From contig OZ025798.1 of the NCBI GenBank assembly GCA_964019425.1, positions 124,001 through 188,000 on the forward strand: a DNA stretch of 64,000 nt, written 5' to 3'. Positions 24,833 through 35,540 of this stretch are shown in pieces. The position numbers were made by a program, and so were the translations under genes. The notes under the pieces were generated by a model. That model was not told where the DNA came from. It ran no database searches and saw nothing but the letters and a program-made list of their open reading frames with translations. Origin of the DNA: Flectonema sp. DT1601 (Eukaryota; Euglenozoa; Diplonemea; Diplonemida; Diplonemidae). The number at the start of each line of letters is the position of its first letter. Position 1 is the stretch's first letter.

Positions 24833-26094
24833 TCAATTTTGCGATTCGGCGTTGTTCCTGTTTTTGTTGTTTTGTTGAGATTTGTTCACAAATATCCTAA
24901 ACTGATTCCCTTCATCCACAAACACATTAGTGACACATACTACTTCGATGGCTTCTTTGTGTTCCTGCGCGAGATCGAAATTTCCATCTTTTAACGCAAG
25001 AAGATCTTTTCTGATTCGAGCGTCAGTTGGAAGTGGGTTCTCAGGAACGGTGTTGTCAAGTTTTGTAATTTGAGTCTTCTCTCTCAACCAATACCGCTGA
25101 GTCTTCTTAGTGTCAGTATCTGTGAAGTCGACTCCCTTCAACCAGGAACCCGCAACCCTTGAGAGGATGAGTTTCTCGGAGTCGTTTCCATTTGAGCTTT
25201 CAATTGCGATGCTCCCGCTGAGTTCATCATCTTGTTTTACGACTTCTGAATCACTGTTACCAAATAGACCCATAGTCATTGCTCCAGCTAACCCTGTTTT
25301 TATTTATTAAGATAAAGTACAATAGTTAATTAACACAAATTAAATGAAAACATACATTTACTTCCATCAGACATCTTCTGCATCATATGACGTTGGTCAC
25401 CGAAACCTACTTTACAAACGAGAGGAGGAGAGCTATTGTCTCTGATGGTCATGCTGCCAACGTGATCTAATATTCTGTTCCCAGTTAGAACACCAGAAAC
25501 ACAAATACCTGGAAGTTCCCAATTTACTTCATATCCGTTACTAAATGTTAAATAGTTCATTCCAAGCTGTCCTCCCTGAACTTGATTTCCTGCGAAGTAC
25601 CCGCTCCACTTAGCAGTTCCGTGAAACTTCCACTTTTGTGATGGTGGGATGACTTCCCAGGAAGAGACAGGTGGATGGTGGCTGGTCTGCTCATTGTGAA
25701 TAGTAGTTCCATCTTCAAACACCGCATCATATGTCTCACCAAGTAATGGATTAAAAGGTTTCTTACAGGCAGTGTTTAAATGTAATCCCGAAATTACCAT
25801 TGCCGCAACAAGTTTCATCTTTTCAGCTTCACGAGTTTCTTTGTCAATTAAATCACAGTAGTACGGCATCGTTACCCATCCTCTGCACATTCTTTCAAGG
25901 AAGGTCGCAGGTTCGCAAAGAGTAACCGGCATTGAGACTGAAACCAAATCCTTTCCTTCCAAAAAGGAAGTTCCTAATCTCTTAACAAACACCCAAACTG
26001 CATCCCGTTCTTCTTTCAGAGCTTCAGCAGTGTATGCATAATCGTGACCTGTTCCTTGGGGATCTACTTCCTTTTCAACTTCAAAAGGATACAT
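24833..26094 (-). CDS. Oxysterol-binding protein-related lipid transfer protein
   Basis: Exons 25356-26094 and 24833-25293 join across a 62-bp GT-AG intron (W codon split T/GG) to give about 399 aa. The ORD signature EQTSHHPPVSSW and the upstream FNPLLGETY block identify the family, whose members move sterols or PI4P between membranes. The C-terminal block around LPTDARIRKDLLAL matches the family's usual PxDxRxRPD region. There is no PH domain or FFAT motif in the visible protein, so this is a short, lipid-binding-domain-only type. The chosen ATG (26092-26094) is preceded by a 15-nt leader and a strong acceptor, CTTTTTCAG, at about 26110. A GC-rich foreign-looking insert begins only about 35 bp upstream of the ATG, just outside that acceptor. 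Confidence 0.88.
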
Positions 26095-26109
26095 TTTTAT
26101 TTGTAGGCT

Positions 26110-26127
26110 CTGAAAAAGAAAAAATAG
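26110..26127 (-). promoter_or_regulatory. Splice acceptor just before the oxysterol-binding protein start
   Basis: Read on the minus strand, a T/C-rich run ends in CAG at 26110-26112, 15 nt before the ATG. No donor is recognisable in the GC-rich insert just upstream, so a trans-spliced leader is a simple explanation. Equivalent sites lie 3-40 nt before the starts of at least eleven other genes in the window. Confidence 0.55.
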
Positions 26128-26523
26128 AACCGCAATCCAGCCAACCGTCACAAGTACGGAGGTCGACTCGATTGAACAGGTGCCACCGCTTCAGGAACGA
26201 ACCCCAGTTTGGAGGGGTTGGCTCGCGCGGGAGGCATGGCCTACCGGGAGCTGAAGGGTCAGGCTGTGGCCCACCAATCGGTGACGGAACAGTTAGCTGC
26301 TCGCCAAGCACAGCACACGACGGCCAGGGAGAACCTGGAGGTCACAGTGAGTCGGGTGGCCCAGGTGATCAACGAGCAAGCCCGGAGGCAGGTGAAGGCG
26401 GAAGAACACACTGCCATGGTTGAAGGTGCGGCCGAAGAAGCTTTTTATTGCGTAGCGGATAGGCAGGAAGAGCTCGGGGAGGCTGTGATGCAGATGGCGA
26501 AGGAAAAGGCCAGACAGGACTGA
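26128..26523 (+). mobile_element. GC-rich coiled-coil fragment, probable element debris
   Basis: A block of markedly higher GC sits in A/T-rich surroundings. It contains a plus-strand open stretch (26209-26523) rich in Ala, Glu, Gln and Arg with heptad character. It resembles in style, but not visibly in sequence, the GC-rich fragment at 39850-40571. It could be part of an old retroelement structural protein or captured host sequence. It has no recognisable ends and is treated here as an incomplete fossil. The family is unknown. Confidence 0.35.
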
Positions 26524-26893
26524 GGGGTATCATGTAATGTATTCTAAATACACTACAACCACTGTCAGATACTTTAACTTTAGTAAGGTTTTAAATAAAA
26601 TGATCTGCTGTTAATAAAAAAAAGGACAAATAAAAACATCGAAGCGCGTTGAGCACCAGAGAGTGAGTGTAAGTGATAAGAATACAACACATGCAACGAG
26701 AGGAAGTAAGAGACTCTGAATAACAAACTGCTATTCAGGATTAGACTACTTTAAATAAACTCACCGTAAGCAGAGATGACTATCTCACTTTCCTGAAAAG
26801 GAAAGCTATCCGACAACGACAACAACAAAAAGGAAAACTCACGAATAAATAACCTCGTGTAACAAATGACATGAATAGTGTAAGCTCTCATCG
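26524..26893. other. Intergenic region
   Basis: A/T-rich sequence between the GC-rich fragment and the last proposed exon of the EF-hand-like gene. I see no gene or notable repeat. Confidence 0.45.
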
Positions 26894-28643
26894 TTAGCAT
26901 CGAACAGCGTGTCTGGTGCGTCTGTTTTGATTGAAATTAATTATTTGTTCTTCAAAAAGAATAAAAAGAACGCGGATGGACACAAACCTAAAAGTCGCCA
27001 TCTGTTCTACTACTCTGGCATCAATCTTTTTCAAGATGTTACAAGAAACTGGGTTGGGTGGTACCGGGACTTTCTGCTGACGTCCGATTGAAGGGAGCCA
27101 CGACTCCTGGTTTATTTTATTTTAACTTATTTGTGCATCGCTGTCATCATTACTTACTTTGCATACCTGTTGAGGAGAGTCGTCAACAAACACGCCAGTC
27201 CTGCCACAAGATCTCGTGTGAGTACCTCCCATCGCTTGCTGAGTTTGTTTTAGTTTCTTTCTTTTTTTCTTTTGCAGTTTTCTCTTTTTTTGGGTCTCTT
27301 GTTGGTCATTCGCATGAATCTCAGGTACATTATCAGATTGAGCGTTGGGGTCAGTTTCCTCCTGACTGACGGGAGGAAACGGTGTGTTGGGTTCAACTAA
27401 AGACATCTTTCTGGGATTCACAATCGAATCACTTCTCATCATTCGATTAATTGAATTCAGACGACTATTAGCACGAGATGATCTCGGATTGAATTGTGAA
27501 GGTTTGCGAGCTAAGTTACGAGTCTTTCGACGTTTCATTTCAGCCTTTTGATGTTCTTGTTTCTTTCTCTCTTGTTCAAGTAGCGATTCATAGTCGAGTC
27601 CAAGCTTTAATTTGCGACAACATTCCTCTCCCCCACCCACGTCATCCTCAAGTATTGTTTTGAATTGTTCGTACGCTAGGTCGCTGTTCTCTTGAAACCC
27701 TTCGGCATTTAAATTTAAATCAAATCTGTTACACGTTCCTAACAAGTCGTCGTATTTAACATTTCCTTCACAACTATCGTTACCACCAACAGCAACGAAT
27801 GCTCTAACAAGATCCCCGTCAGTTGGTTCTGGTCTGTAAAATTCTTTTTTTAAGTTTGTAACGTAGTCCAGTAAAGTCATGAAGTCGAACTCTCCATTTG
27901 TACTAACGAAGTCTTCCATGTCTTCTAAGCTGGGAGTCAATCCCAAATGACAACAAACACTTTGTAACTCAAAGACACTTGTTATCCAAGGCTTGTCTCC
28001 CATTACTTCTGTGAATGCTCCTCTTGTTCTCTGCCACTCATGTGGTGTTAGTTCGTGCATTCCACCTCCTGAAAAGAGAAGAAAAAAACTACAAACGAAC
28101 TCAAATAGTACAAAATCTCGAGACATTTGTTTCTAATCTGTTTTGAAAATAATAACTCGAAGGACGCAGTCAATCACTTTTAAAAATATTTATAATTGTG
28201 TAGATCTGTTCTGTTTTATTATTATAAGGTTTTCGAAGTATAAAGTAAAGTTGTTTTTTTTGGGATTTTTTATGCGTGATTTATTCCTTTTCATTTGTTT
28301 TTTGTTTTTTTTTTAAAAAAAAAAAAGAACAACAACAACAAAAAAGAAAACCAACAACGGTTAAGTAATAATCGAAAATGCGGCAAAAGAAGGCGTCTGA
28401 AGGAAATTAAAACTACTTCTTACCAACTGGGCAGAACGGATCCCAATCACTTGGTGATGAGAAGTGTTTCGAGTCCATCGTTAACTTTGGAATTGTAATA
28501 TCTGCAGCGACCGTTGCAAATGTCGGTGCCGGTCCCTGCGGTCTGCTCGGAATCGTCATCGGGTGCGCTGCAGCAGCCGGATGAGCTGCATGTGCGTGAA
28601 CAACGTGATGAACTGCCGCTGCTGGGTGTGCCCTCGCAACCAT
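26894..28643 (-). CDS. EF-hand-like protein with His/Ala-rich N-terminus
   Basis: I join three exons: 28424-28643, 27167-28068 and 26894-27106. The introns are 355 bp (28069-28423, donor GTAAGA) and 60 bp (27107-27166, donor GTATGC), and the sum is exactly 445 codons. The first exon encodes a His/Ala/Pro-rich stretch. The second encodes a calmodulin-like helix-loop-helix region starting HELTPHEWQRTRGAF, whose loops lack most Ca-binding Asp residues, followed by a basic coiled-coil and low-complexity tail. Function is unknown; a structural EF-hand protein that may not bind calcium is likely. The first splice restores phase neatly (G|GA, giving GGG-M-H-E). The third exon is less certain; without it the protein ends shortly after DDSPQQ. 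The ATG is complementary to 28641-28643. Confidence 0.6.
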
Positions 28644-28925
28644 TGTATTTGTAGTCGGGTAGTGTAAGCTGAATTGAATATGATTTGAATTTATTTTACA
28701 CAAAACATCCAATAGCTCTATCCATATCAGATTACCATTACCATGTTATTATATCTGTTGTGTGTAAGCAGCTGAATCAAAACATATCAAAACAGACACA
28801 TCCCTCATTCGTTTACAGCCGACAATGTGCAAAGCTGCAACAATCACCAGAGGTGGTTATTAATTATTTAGGAACTAATATTTAGAGTATTTCCTCCTCC
28901 AGAGGTAGGTAGGTTAAGACGTGTC

Positions 28926-30023
28926 TTAATTTATTTTCTTATTTTCTGCCGCAGTTTTGTTTGCCAACCTTCGCGAAGTTACAAACGCTGCGCAGAATTC
29001 AATCGCCGACACTCCGGTAGTCACTCCCCACGCCAGGGTGACGAAATAAAAAAAATTCGCATTAGCTGACTGATGAACTAACCAGCCAACGAGAAACCCA
29101 TGACCGAGTGTGTAGCAGAGAAGGAGAGACCAAATGATTGCGAGCTGGTATCTCATGTGGGTAACAGTTTTAGGAGACGCAATGAAGAGACACAAACCAG
29201 CTGCAAGGTAATCTGTGAATGAAGGAGTCAAGTCAGTTACGACAATAAGTGCAAACGAACAAGCGATTATGAGATGTGGTGGACAAGATTCTCTCCTCAA
29301 TTTATAGGCAAATGGGATGACCATTCCAGGAGTGAAAAGTAATAAAATATTACAAAACAATTGCCTAAATGACTCGAATACTTCAAGGTGTAAATACCAA
29401 TGTAATCCCCAATTAGGACGAGTAACAACACAAGTTGGAGAAAGTACATTAAAGTTCGTCTCATCTCCCAGAGATATTCCCAACAAATAAAACAACAAAC
29501 CAACAACTACTACGGTAACTCCAGTCTTTGGAAATAAAAACACAACAACAGCTGCAAGCGAAGCATTTGCTGGATATAAATAAACCAACAGCCCAGCTAT
29601 ACAACCCACAAGTTGATATTTATTATTATTCGCAGCTACGATCATCAGCAACACAGACAGACTCTGCATTGCTGATGTTGTTAAACAAGAACCGATAACT
29701 GTAATTGGTGATAGTGCCCATATGACACCAGCAGTCAGATTCATTGATCCGAATATATAACAAGCAATGGTGTCGAGAATAAGTATGAATTCCCAAATTG
29801 GTACATAAGTTGTTATAAACCAAATTAGATTCCAACTTTCAGCAGGAACACCAACAGAGATATCTTCAGCGTATTTAATATCGTGAGAAGGACTTCCATA
29901 TCCACATCTTATGAAATATTCTATTCTCGGATCGACCATGTCTTCCCAATTCAATTTAAAAAATATTCTCACCGCCAACCCCACTGCCGCTAATAAGATT
30001 GCTCTCTTGTTAATCCGATTCAT
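28926..30023 (-). CDS. PIGU: PIG-U, GPI transamidase subunit
   Basis: A single-exon, very hydrophobic protein of about 365 aa with many membrane segments. The block PNWGLHWYLHLEVFESFRQL matches the signature PNxGLxWYxxxExFExF of PIG-U (yeast Gab1/Cdc91), which helps the ER transamidase recognise and attach GPI anchors to proteins. The following VIPFAYKLRRE segment also fits. The start is the ATG at 30021-30023. A longer upstream reading runs through a poly-A leader and is rejected. An acceptor CTCTAG lies 40 nt before the ATG. A client protein, the giant GPI-type surface protein, is encoded in the same window, but nothing shows co-regulation. Confidence 0.82.
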   Translation of the reverse strand: MNRINKRAILLAAVGLAVRIFFKLNWEDMVDPRIEYFIRCGYGSPSHDIKYAEDISVGVPAESWNLIWFITTYVPIWEFILILDTIACYIFGSMNLTAGVIWALSPITVIGSCLTTSAMQSLSVLLMIVAANNNKYQLVGCIAGLLVYLYPANASLAAVVVFLFPKTGVTVVVVGLLFYLLGISLGDETNFNVLSPTCVVTRPNWGLHWYLHLEVFESFRQLFCNILLLFTPGMVIPFAYKLRRESCPPHLIIACSFALIVVTDLTPSFTDYLAAGLCLFIASPKTVTHMRYQLAIIWSLLLCYTLGHGFLVGWLVHQSANANFFYFVTLAWGVTTGVSAIEFCAAFVTSRRLANKTAAENKKIN

Positions 30024-30155
30024 TTTTTTTTTTTTTTTAAATTTTTTTTCTTTTTTTAAAGTTCTAGAGATAGTAAAAATAAATGTCCTCCAACTACAAC
30101 ACATGTGACGATCAATAATAAGTTCAGCTGAGTTCCTGAAAAGGAGGCTGAGTTT

Positions 30156-31451
30156 CTAACTTGGTACCAACACAGACCCACGATTATATAATGTTGTCGT
30201 ATTCTTTCTGTATCGTCGATGGATAACAGATTGACGTGGTTGTTGAGGAAATGATGTTCTCGTTACGGGTAATTGTTGAGATTCAATAACTTGAGATCCT
30301 CTACGGTGAGAAAGAATAACAATCTGACGTAACTCACTCTCAAGAACAGAGTCTACGAACTCAGCTTGTTGAGCTGGAGTTGGTGGAGAGCTACTACAAA
30401 GTACTCTCCGAAGTACATTTATCGCTTCTCGAGCTCTACTGACAAGTGAAATTAAATCCAACGAATCACCACCTTCAATATTAGGAAACACTTCGATAAG
30501 TGAATTACGAGCAGTCTCAATCTCTAATTGTAATGAAGTCATTATTAGTTCTCTTGATGAGGATTCACGTGAAGACTGTACTAGTTTGTCGACTAAGGAG
30601 TCGTATTTTTGTTTTTGACCGAGTAGTTCAAAACCTTTCATCTGATAACCTTTTGAAATAGTTTCTATTTCAGCTGCGTGACCAGCAACTGTTTCTTTGT
30701 AAGAATCCAACTGTTCTTCCAAATGAACAATTTTCTGCTTTGCGCTGTTGAATTCGTCAACCGACTCTTCAGTTGCTTCTTCCAACTCAACGTGACTTTC
30801 AATTTCAACTCCAAGACTTCGATAGATTTTAAGAAGTTCGGTTTTTGCTGCTAATTTTCTTTTTGTGATATAAAGTGCGTCTCTCAGTCTTTGAACGTCT
30901 GCCGCGTTATTCTTTTTTGTCGTTCGATACCTTCTTTCAGTAATCAAAGCGATCTTCTCCATCGCTTTTATGATGTCTGTGAAAGTATAATTTATTGATC
31001 TGCTCAACTTTAATGTCATCGGTTGCCTATCTGTTATTTCAGAAAGGTCCAGGGTGTTGAAATTAACTCGTTTTCCGGTAATTGGATGATCGACCCATTG
31101 AAGAGAACACAATTCATCATTTATTTCTGAATCATTTGATGAAATACGTTCTTTATTTGGATTCTTATGTTGATTAAATACCATCGAAAGTGTGTCAAAG
31201 TCTATGTGACTGTTGCTTAACTTTTCAAGAGTTGTTTGAAGTGATTCTTCACAATTTTTTACAGAAATATTTTTATTTGTTGTTGTTGTTGTTGTTGTCA
31301 ATACGTCACTCAGAGCTGAAGCATCAAATCCTCTCATATTATTACCATTCGTTTTCTTATTCATCAACGACATGATATCAGTTCGAATACAGTTGTAAGC
31401 AGACAGAACACTTTGAACCTGCTCTACTGCAGCAGTCTTACTCTCCGTCAT
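30156..31451 (-). CDS. Coiled-coil protein, unknown function
   Basis: One exon of 431 aa. The middle (about 150-330) is heptad-rich with Glu/Lys/Leu, including runs such as KIVHLEEQLDSYKETVAGHA. The N-terminus has a Thr run encoded by a repeated ACA/ACG-like tract near 31275-31300. The C-terminus is Arg/Ser-rich. No signal peptide or membrane segment is present. The ATG is complementary to 31449-31451, with an acceptor CATCAG 22 nt upstream. I recognise no family; a cytoskeletal or flagellar scaffold is possible but not shown. Confidence 0.75.
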   Translation of the reverse strand: MTESKTAAVEQVQSVLSAYNCIRTDIMSLMNKKTNGNNMRGFDASALSDVLTTTTTTTNKNISVKNCEESLQTTLEKLSNSHIDFDTLSMVFNQHKNPNKERISSNDSEINDELCSLQWVDHPITGKRVNFNTLDLSEITDRQPMTLKLSRSINYTFTDIIKAMEKIALITERRYRTTKKNNAADVQRLRDALYITKRKLAAKTELLKIYRSLGVEIESHVELEEATEESVDEFNSAKQKIVHLEEQLDSYKETVAGHAAEIETISKGYQMKGFELLGQKQKYDSLVDKLVQSSRESSSRELIMTSLQLEIETARNSLIEVFPNIEGGDSLDLISLVSRAREAINVLRRVLCSSSPPTPAQQAEFVDSVLESELRQIVILSHRRGSQVIESQQLPVTRTSFPQQPRQSVIHRRYRKNTTTLYNRGSVLVPS

Positions 31452-31620
31452 ATTTAAACAAAATAAAAAGGAACTGATGGGTAAGTGTTTGTAAGATATT
31501 ACTTCTTATTATTGTTGTTATTGTTGTTGTTTGCGATCGACTAGTTTTACAGGCTGGAAAGACTGTAAACTAATAATTTCTGATAGATAGACTGAAACCA
31601 CTACTACTTCTGAACAATAA

Positions 31621-32709
31621 TCAGAAGAACTCACCAACAGCTGCTTCTCTTGTTATTCGGGGAACCCATTGAGAGGCATTTTTAGCCAAATTAATATCTC
31701 TACGATCGTGTAAAACAGAAACCTTCGCTAGAGGAGCCTGAAGAGCTGCAGCAACACTGTGTCTCATCGTGGTGTTGATTATGAATGCTCCACTTTTTGA
31801 GATGGTTGGTGTCAACTTATCGAAGTTGATATTATTATTTATTTGATGACTTCGAGTAACTGATAAAAGTGGTGCTGGTCGAGGAATTGGAATCGCACAT
31901 CGTTTTTTAATTTTTGGAACAGTTTGGTGAGACTCTGGTAAAGTGACTATTCTCATACTCAACTCACTGTTAGGGTTTTCATGAAAAACAAAGTCAGCCG
32001 GGTTGTCGACGACGACTTCCATGAAATTTGAAAGTCGACCGATTTTTGCTTCAATTCTACGGCTGCGTTTCATCCTTTGAATATCAAACAGTTGTGATCC
32101 TGTTCGTAACTTCCTTCTCAAAGTTCCTTCCCTCGTGAGAGGTGAGAGAGGAGTCTTTTCCCTTCCTTCGAAACTCAGTGGAGATGGTGTTGTAAATTCA
32201 TCATTTTGATACTGCGATTGACGTCTTTCAAAAGGAAGTTCATTACTCAGAGGTTTATAATCAATTCCCTTCAGAGACGACAGTAAATTTATTTCATCAG
32301 CGTTGGCATCGACTTCAGGAGTGTACCTCCTCCTTACAACAGTTTGTTGAGAATCACACTCAGGAAGAGTATTTGTTATGTTGAGTTTAGTTATAAAAGT
32401 TTGAGAAGTGACATCTTCTGAAGAAGATAACATGTTTTGATCACTTTCGTTATAATTTAGTGACATGTGGTCCATAGATTCTGGTTGCTTCTTCATCGCT
32501 TTAAAGATTTCAGTAATACCTCCTCTGCTGGAAGAACTAACTCCACCTCTGTTGGATACCTGAAGTAATCGAGAGTTGAGTAACAGAGTAGTGGCTTCAG
32601 AGATATTTATTCTATTCCTCCTCCTCGTTGGGAGAACTCTCGTGAAGTTTAAGAAATGTTTTAATTTCTGTCGTTGTCGAGCTTTTGCAGTCTCCAATTC
32701 TGAAGACAT
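31621..32709 (-). CDS. Basic low-complexity protein, unknown function
   Basis: One exon of 362 aa, rich in Arg, Ser and Asn, with no membrane segment and little regular secondary structure visible. Basic clusters include PTRRRNRI near the N-terminus and RMKRSRRIEAK in the middle. The ATG is complementary to 32707-32709, and an acceptor ATCATCAG lies 17 nt before it. It sits in a same-strand run with two coiled-coil proteins; all three could be scaffold proteins, but that is only context. Confidence 0.7.
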   Translation of the reverse strand: MSSELETAKARQRQKLKHFLNFTRVLPTRRRNRINISEATTLLLNSRLLQVSNRGGVSSSSRGGITEIFKAMKKQPESMDHMSLNYNESDQNMLSSSEDVTSQTFITKLNITNTLPECDSQQTVVRRRYTPEVDANADEINLLSSLKGIDYKPLSNELPFERRQSQYQNDEFTTPSPLSFEGREKTPLSPLTREGTLRRKLRTGSQLFDIQRMKRSRRIEAKIGRLSNFMEVVVDNPADFVFHENPNSELSMRIVTLPESHQTVPKIKKRCAIPIPRPAPLLSVTRSHQINNNINFDKLTPTISKSGAFIINTTMRHSVAAALQAPLAKVSVLHDRRDINLAKNASQWVPRITREAAVGEFF

Positions 32710-32884
32710 GTTACGATGTTGTTCTTCTGATGATAAAATAATAATAAAAATACTTCTGAGGATTAGTTAGGTTTACTTGTCATAAACAACGAAACGTGTG
32801 GATACCAAATGCCTGTAGTGGAACTCACGAATAAAAACAACAAGCGATACAGCAATACAAAAAATAATAATACAATAAAATAAT

Positions 32885-34998
32885 TCATCTTGTAGAAACT
32901 ACTAAGTGATAGTCTCCGTCGATTTGTTGGAAGGCAGAGTTCACTTCTTCTTTTGTTTCAACGGCTGTGCCATCGATAGAACAGATTTGATCACCTGATT
33001 TTATTAATTCGGAAAGCAGCTACAAGACTGTCGGGTACATAATAAATAATAACACGTCCACATACCATTCCGAACACCTGCAATATCAGCAAGAGAACCT
33101 TCAGTAACAAGAATGATATTACATCCGTAATGGGTGATCCCAAGATCTTCACCATACTGCGCTGTTACATAAATCTCCGATGGTCTGTTGTATGAAGAAT
33201 CAGGTTGAGGTTGTTGATTTATATTTATTGGACTGATTCTAACTATTTCATTCTCATCAATTAACGGACTGCAAGGAACGAATCCTTCATCGTAATCACC
33301 TTCTTGTGAAATGGGAGTTGCCATTACTTCTTCATCACAAACAGCAGCTGTAAACCTCTGCTGTCGACTAAACTGTTGTCTCTCTGCAGCTATCTCATCT
33401 AAGTCTGCTGGAGAGATGTCTTCATCAGATTGTTTTGAATCCTCGCTAACGTCAAGTGTTTGAGGACTCTTCACATCGTCAACTTGATTTAGAACTTGTT
33501 GTGCATTCCACTCGCAGAGTGTTTGTCTCGCTGCTGCTGCTTCGCTGTCTGCCTGTTCAATCATGTTGTCCTTTGCGGTATTTAGTCTCTGACTCATTAA
33601 TAAAGCTTTCTGTAATTCTTGTACTTCTTCGTCTTTCTCAAGTTGTTGAGTTCGAAGAGTTTCGACGTCTCGTTGGATTTCACAATTCTTGGATTCGATT
33701 TCATCTTTTTCTTTTATTGATGAAATTAACTTCTCGCTGAGGGAAGTTTGCAGAGCAGTCAACACCTGCACTTGATTAGCGTCAGCAGCACTCTTTGCAT
33801 TCTGTTGAGAGAATTGTGTCTGGAGGAACGATACCAATTCCTCTTGTTTTTGGTTTCTGGACTCTAATTCTGAAACAGATTGCCGTAGTTGGGTTATGTA
33901 TTCATCTCCTTCTTTCTTAATAGTTTCATAATTTGAGAGATCTTCTTTAAGAGAAGTCTTCTCCTGAGTCAACAACGTTATGAGACTTTCCTTCTCAAAT
34001 ATAACTTCTTCATGTGAGGAGACATGATCATTGAAATGGTCTTTGAGTGTTTTAATAGATGACAATTGTTCTTGTTGGCTGTTTTCTAAGAGTGATATTT
34101 TATTTACTTTTTCACTAACTGAAGTCTCTAATAACATGCAACGAGTTTCAGCCTCCTGTCGAGCACTGCGAAGGGATGCGATTTCCTCTTGCAAAGAATC
34201 ATTTTTTATTGATATTTCATTCACGTCATCTTTTAGTGAATTCATGTCTTCTAACAAAATGGTTTCTCTCTCTTCCATTTCAGTTGTTCTTTTCATCGAA
34301 ATTTGTGTTCTCTCACTTTCGAGTAAGAAGTTGATCTCATTGATGAGACTTTCTCTCGAAGTTGTTTCCTTTTCAACTAAACTGAAGCTTTCCATTGTCA
34401 TCGCCGCTTCAATCTTTCGATAAGAAACGTCGAGACTTCCTTTTAAATTTGAATTTTCAGATTTCATGAAAGTTATTTCTTTTATCAGATCAGAAATCTG
34501 AACTTCCATCGCACTTTGAGAATCAGAGAGTTCGGTATTGTGACTGGTGATGACAGCGAGAGACTGAATGAGTTCTTTTGTTTTGTAGCTCTCTTCAGCC
34601 AATCTTGCTGATGAATTTGATATTTGATTTCCTAAAGTAGCGATAGCTGTGTTGTGTTGTTCTTGAAGTTCTCTAACCATTACTAAGTTAGATTGTCTTT
34701 CAGAGTGAAGTTCAACTTCGAGGAATTTAATTCGATTCTCAAAAGTAATTCCAGAGGACGGATCAATTGCCTGAAGATGATTAACCGTATCCAAATGTTT
34801 TAATAAACTTCTTACCTTGTTAGACGTCGCATTTGTAACATCAGTTTGGTTTCTCAACATCGTCATCATCATTTCTTTCTTTTCAGTCGCATCGACTCCA
34901 ATCCTTTGAAGTTGTTGTCGTTTCCTGTCGCTGGACAATGTCAGTTCTCGTGATCTCTCTGATAAGTCAGCAAGCCTTCCATCAGCACTTTGTAACAT
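32885..34998 (-). CDS. Long coiled-coil protein with C-terminal PDZ domain
   Basis: Exons 33066-34998 and 32885-32994 join over a 71-bp GT-AG intron to give about 680 aa. Residues from about 30 to 500 are almost continuous coiled coil. The splice completes a PDZ-type domain: an IYVTAQYGEDLGI strand, a carboxylate-loop-like YGCNIILVTEGSLADIAGV block, then GDQICSIDG and a final strand HLVVSTR at the very end. Without the second exon the PDZ fold would be cut in half, which supports the model. PDZ domains bind C-terminal peptides, so this is probably a tethering or scaffold protein. The start ATG (34996-34998) follows a weak acceptor-like sequence. Confidence 0.78.
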
Positions 34999-35097
34999 CA
35001 CTTTTACATTCTTTTGTTTGAAAAAAATAAGAATTCACAACCTCATTTACTTAACAACATTACTAAAATAACGAGAAAATGAAAGGTATTGAGGTCA

Positions 35098-35140
35098 ACA
35101 TCAAAAGATAGTGACTGAGGCGTCTCAAAGAGACAAAAAG
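35098..35140 (+). repeat. Dispersed hairpin repeat, copy 1
   Basis: The core is an AAAGATAGTGACTGAGGC block followed by GTCTC-AAA-GAGAC, a short perfect inverted repeat, then an A run. Related copies lie at 35384-35420, 35622-35660, 42259-42286 (cut before the hairpin is complete) and 43661-43700. Confidence 0.75.
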
Positions 35141-35383
35141 CATTCAAGATCGGTCTTATATTTTGTTGATCGCAAACAGTATTACTACATCACAGGGATA
35201 TAGATAACATTTGACATAATAAATAAACGGCTCTTAATCTGAATAGTTCTTCTCCGACTTTGTCGGTGCAAAAAAAAAAAAAAAAAAGAAAGGTATGATA
35301 AAGTTGTCAACGAGACAGATACTATACGAGAGAAGAGTAATCGGTCATCGATAATAATTAAAAGAAAGGTATTGAGGTCAACA

Positions 35384-35420
35384 TTAAAAGATAGTGACTG
35401 AGGCGTCTCAAAGAGACAAA
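35384..35420 (+). repeat. Dispersed hairpin repeat, copy 2
   Basis: Same core and GTCTC-AAA-GAGAC stem as copy 1. The flanking GAAAGGTATTGAGGTCAACA to the left is also shared with copy 1, so the repeated unit is about 60 bp here. Confidence 0.75.
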
Positions 35421-35540
35421 AAAAAAAGAAAGGTATGATAAAGTTGTCTACGGGACAATAATTAAAAGACAAAGAATTGAGGTTAAGTTAGTAATGGTTA
35501 TCAATCAAAAGAAGAGGAGAGGGCGGGGAAAATTTAAGTG

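Noticed and set aside
30024-30104. Upstream extension of PIG-U
   Set aside because: It would translate a poly-A leader as a Lys run. The ATG at 30021-30023 after the acceptor is more natural.
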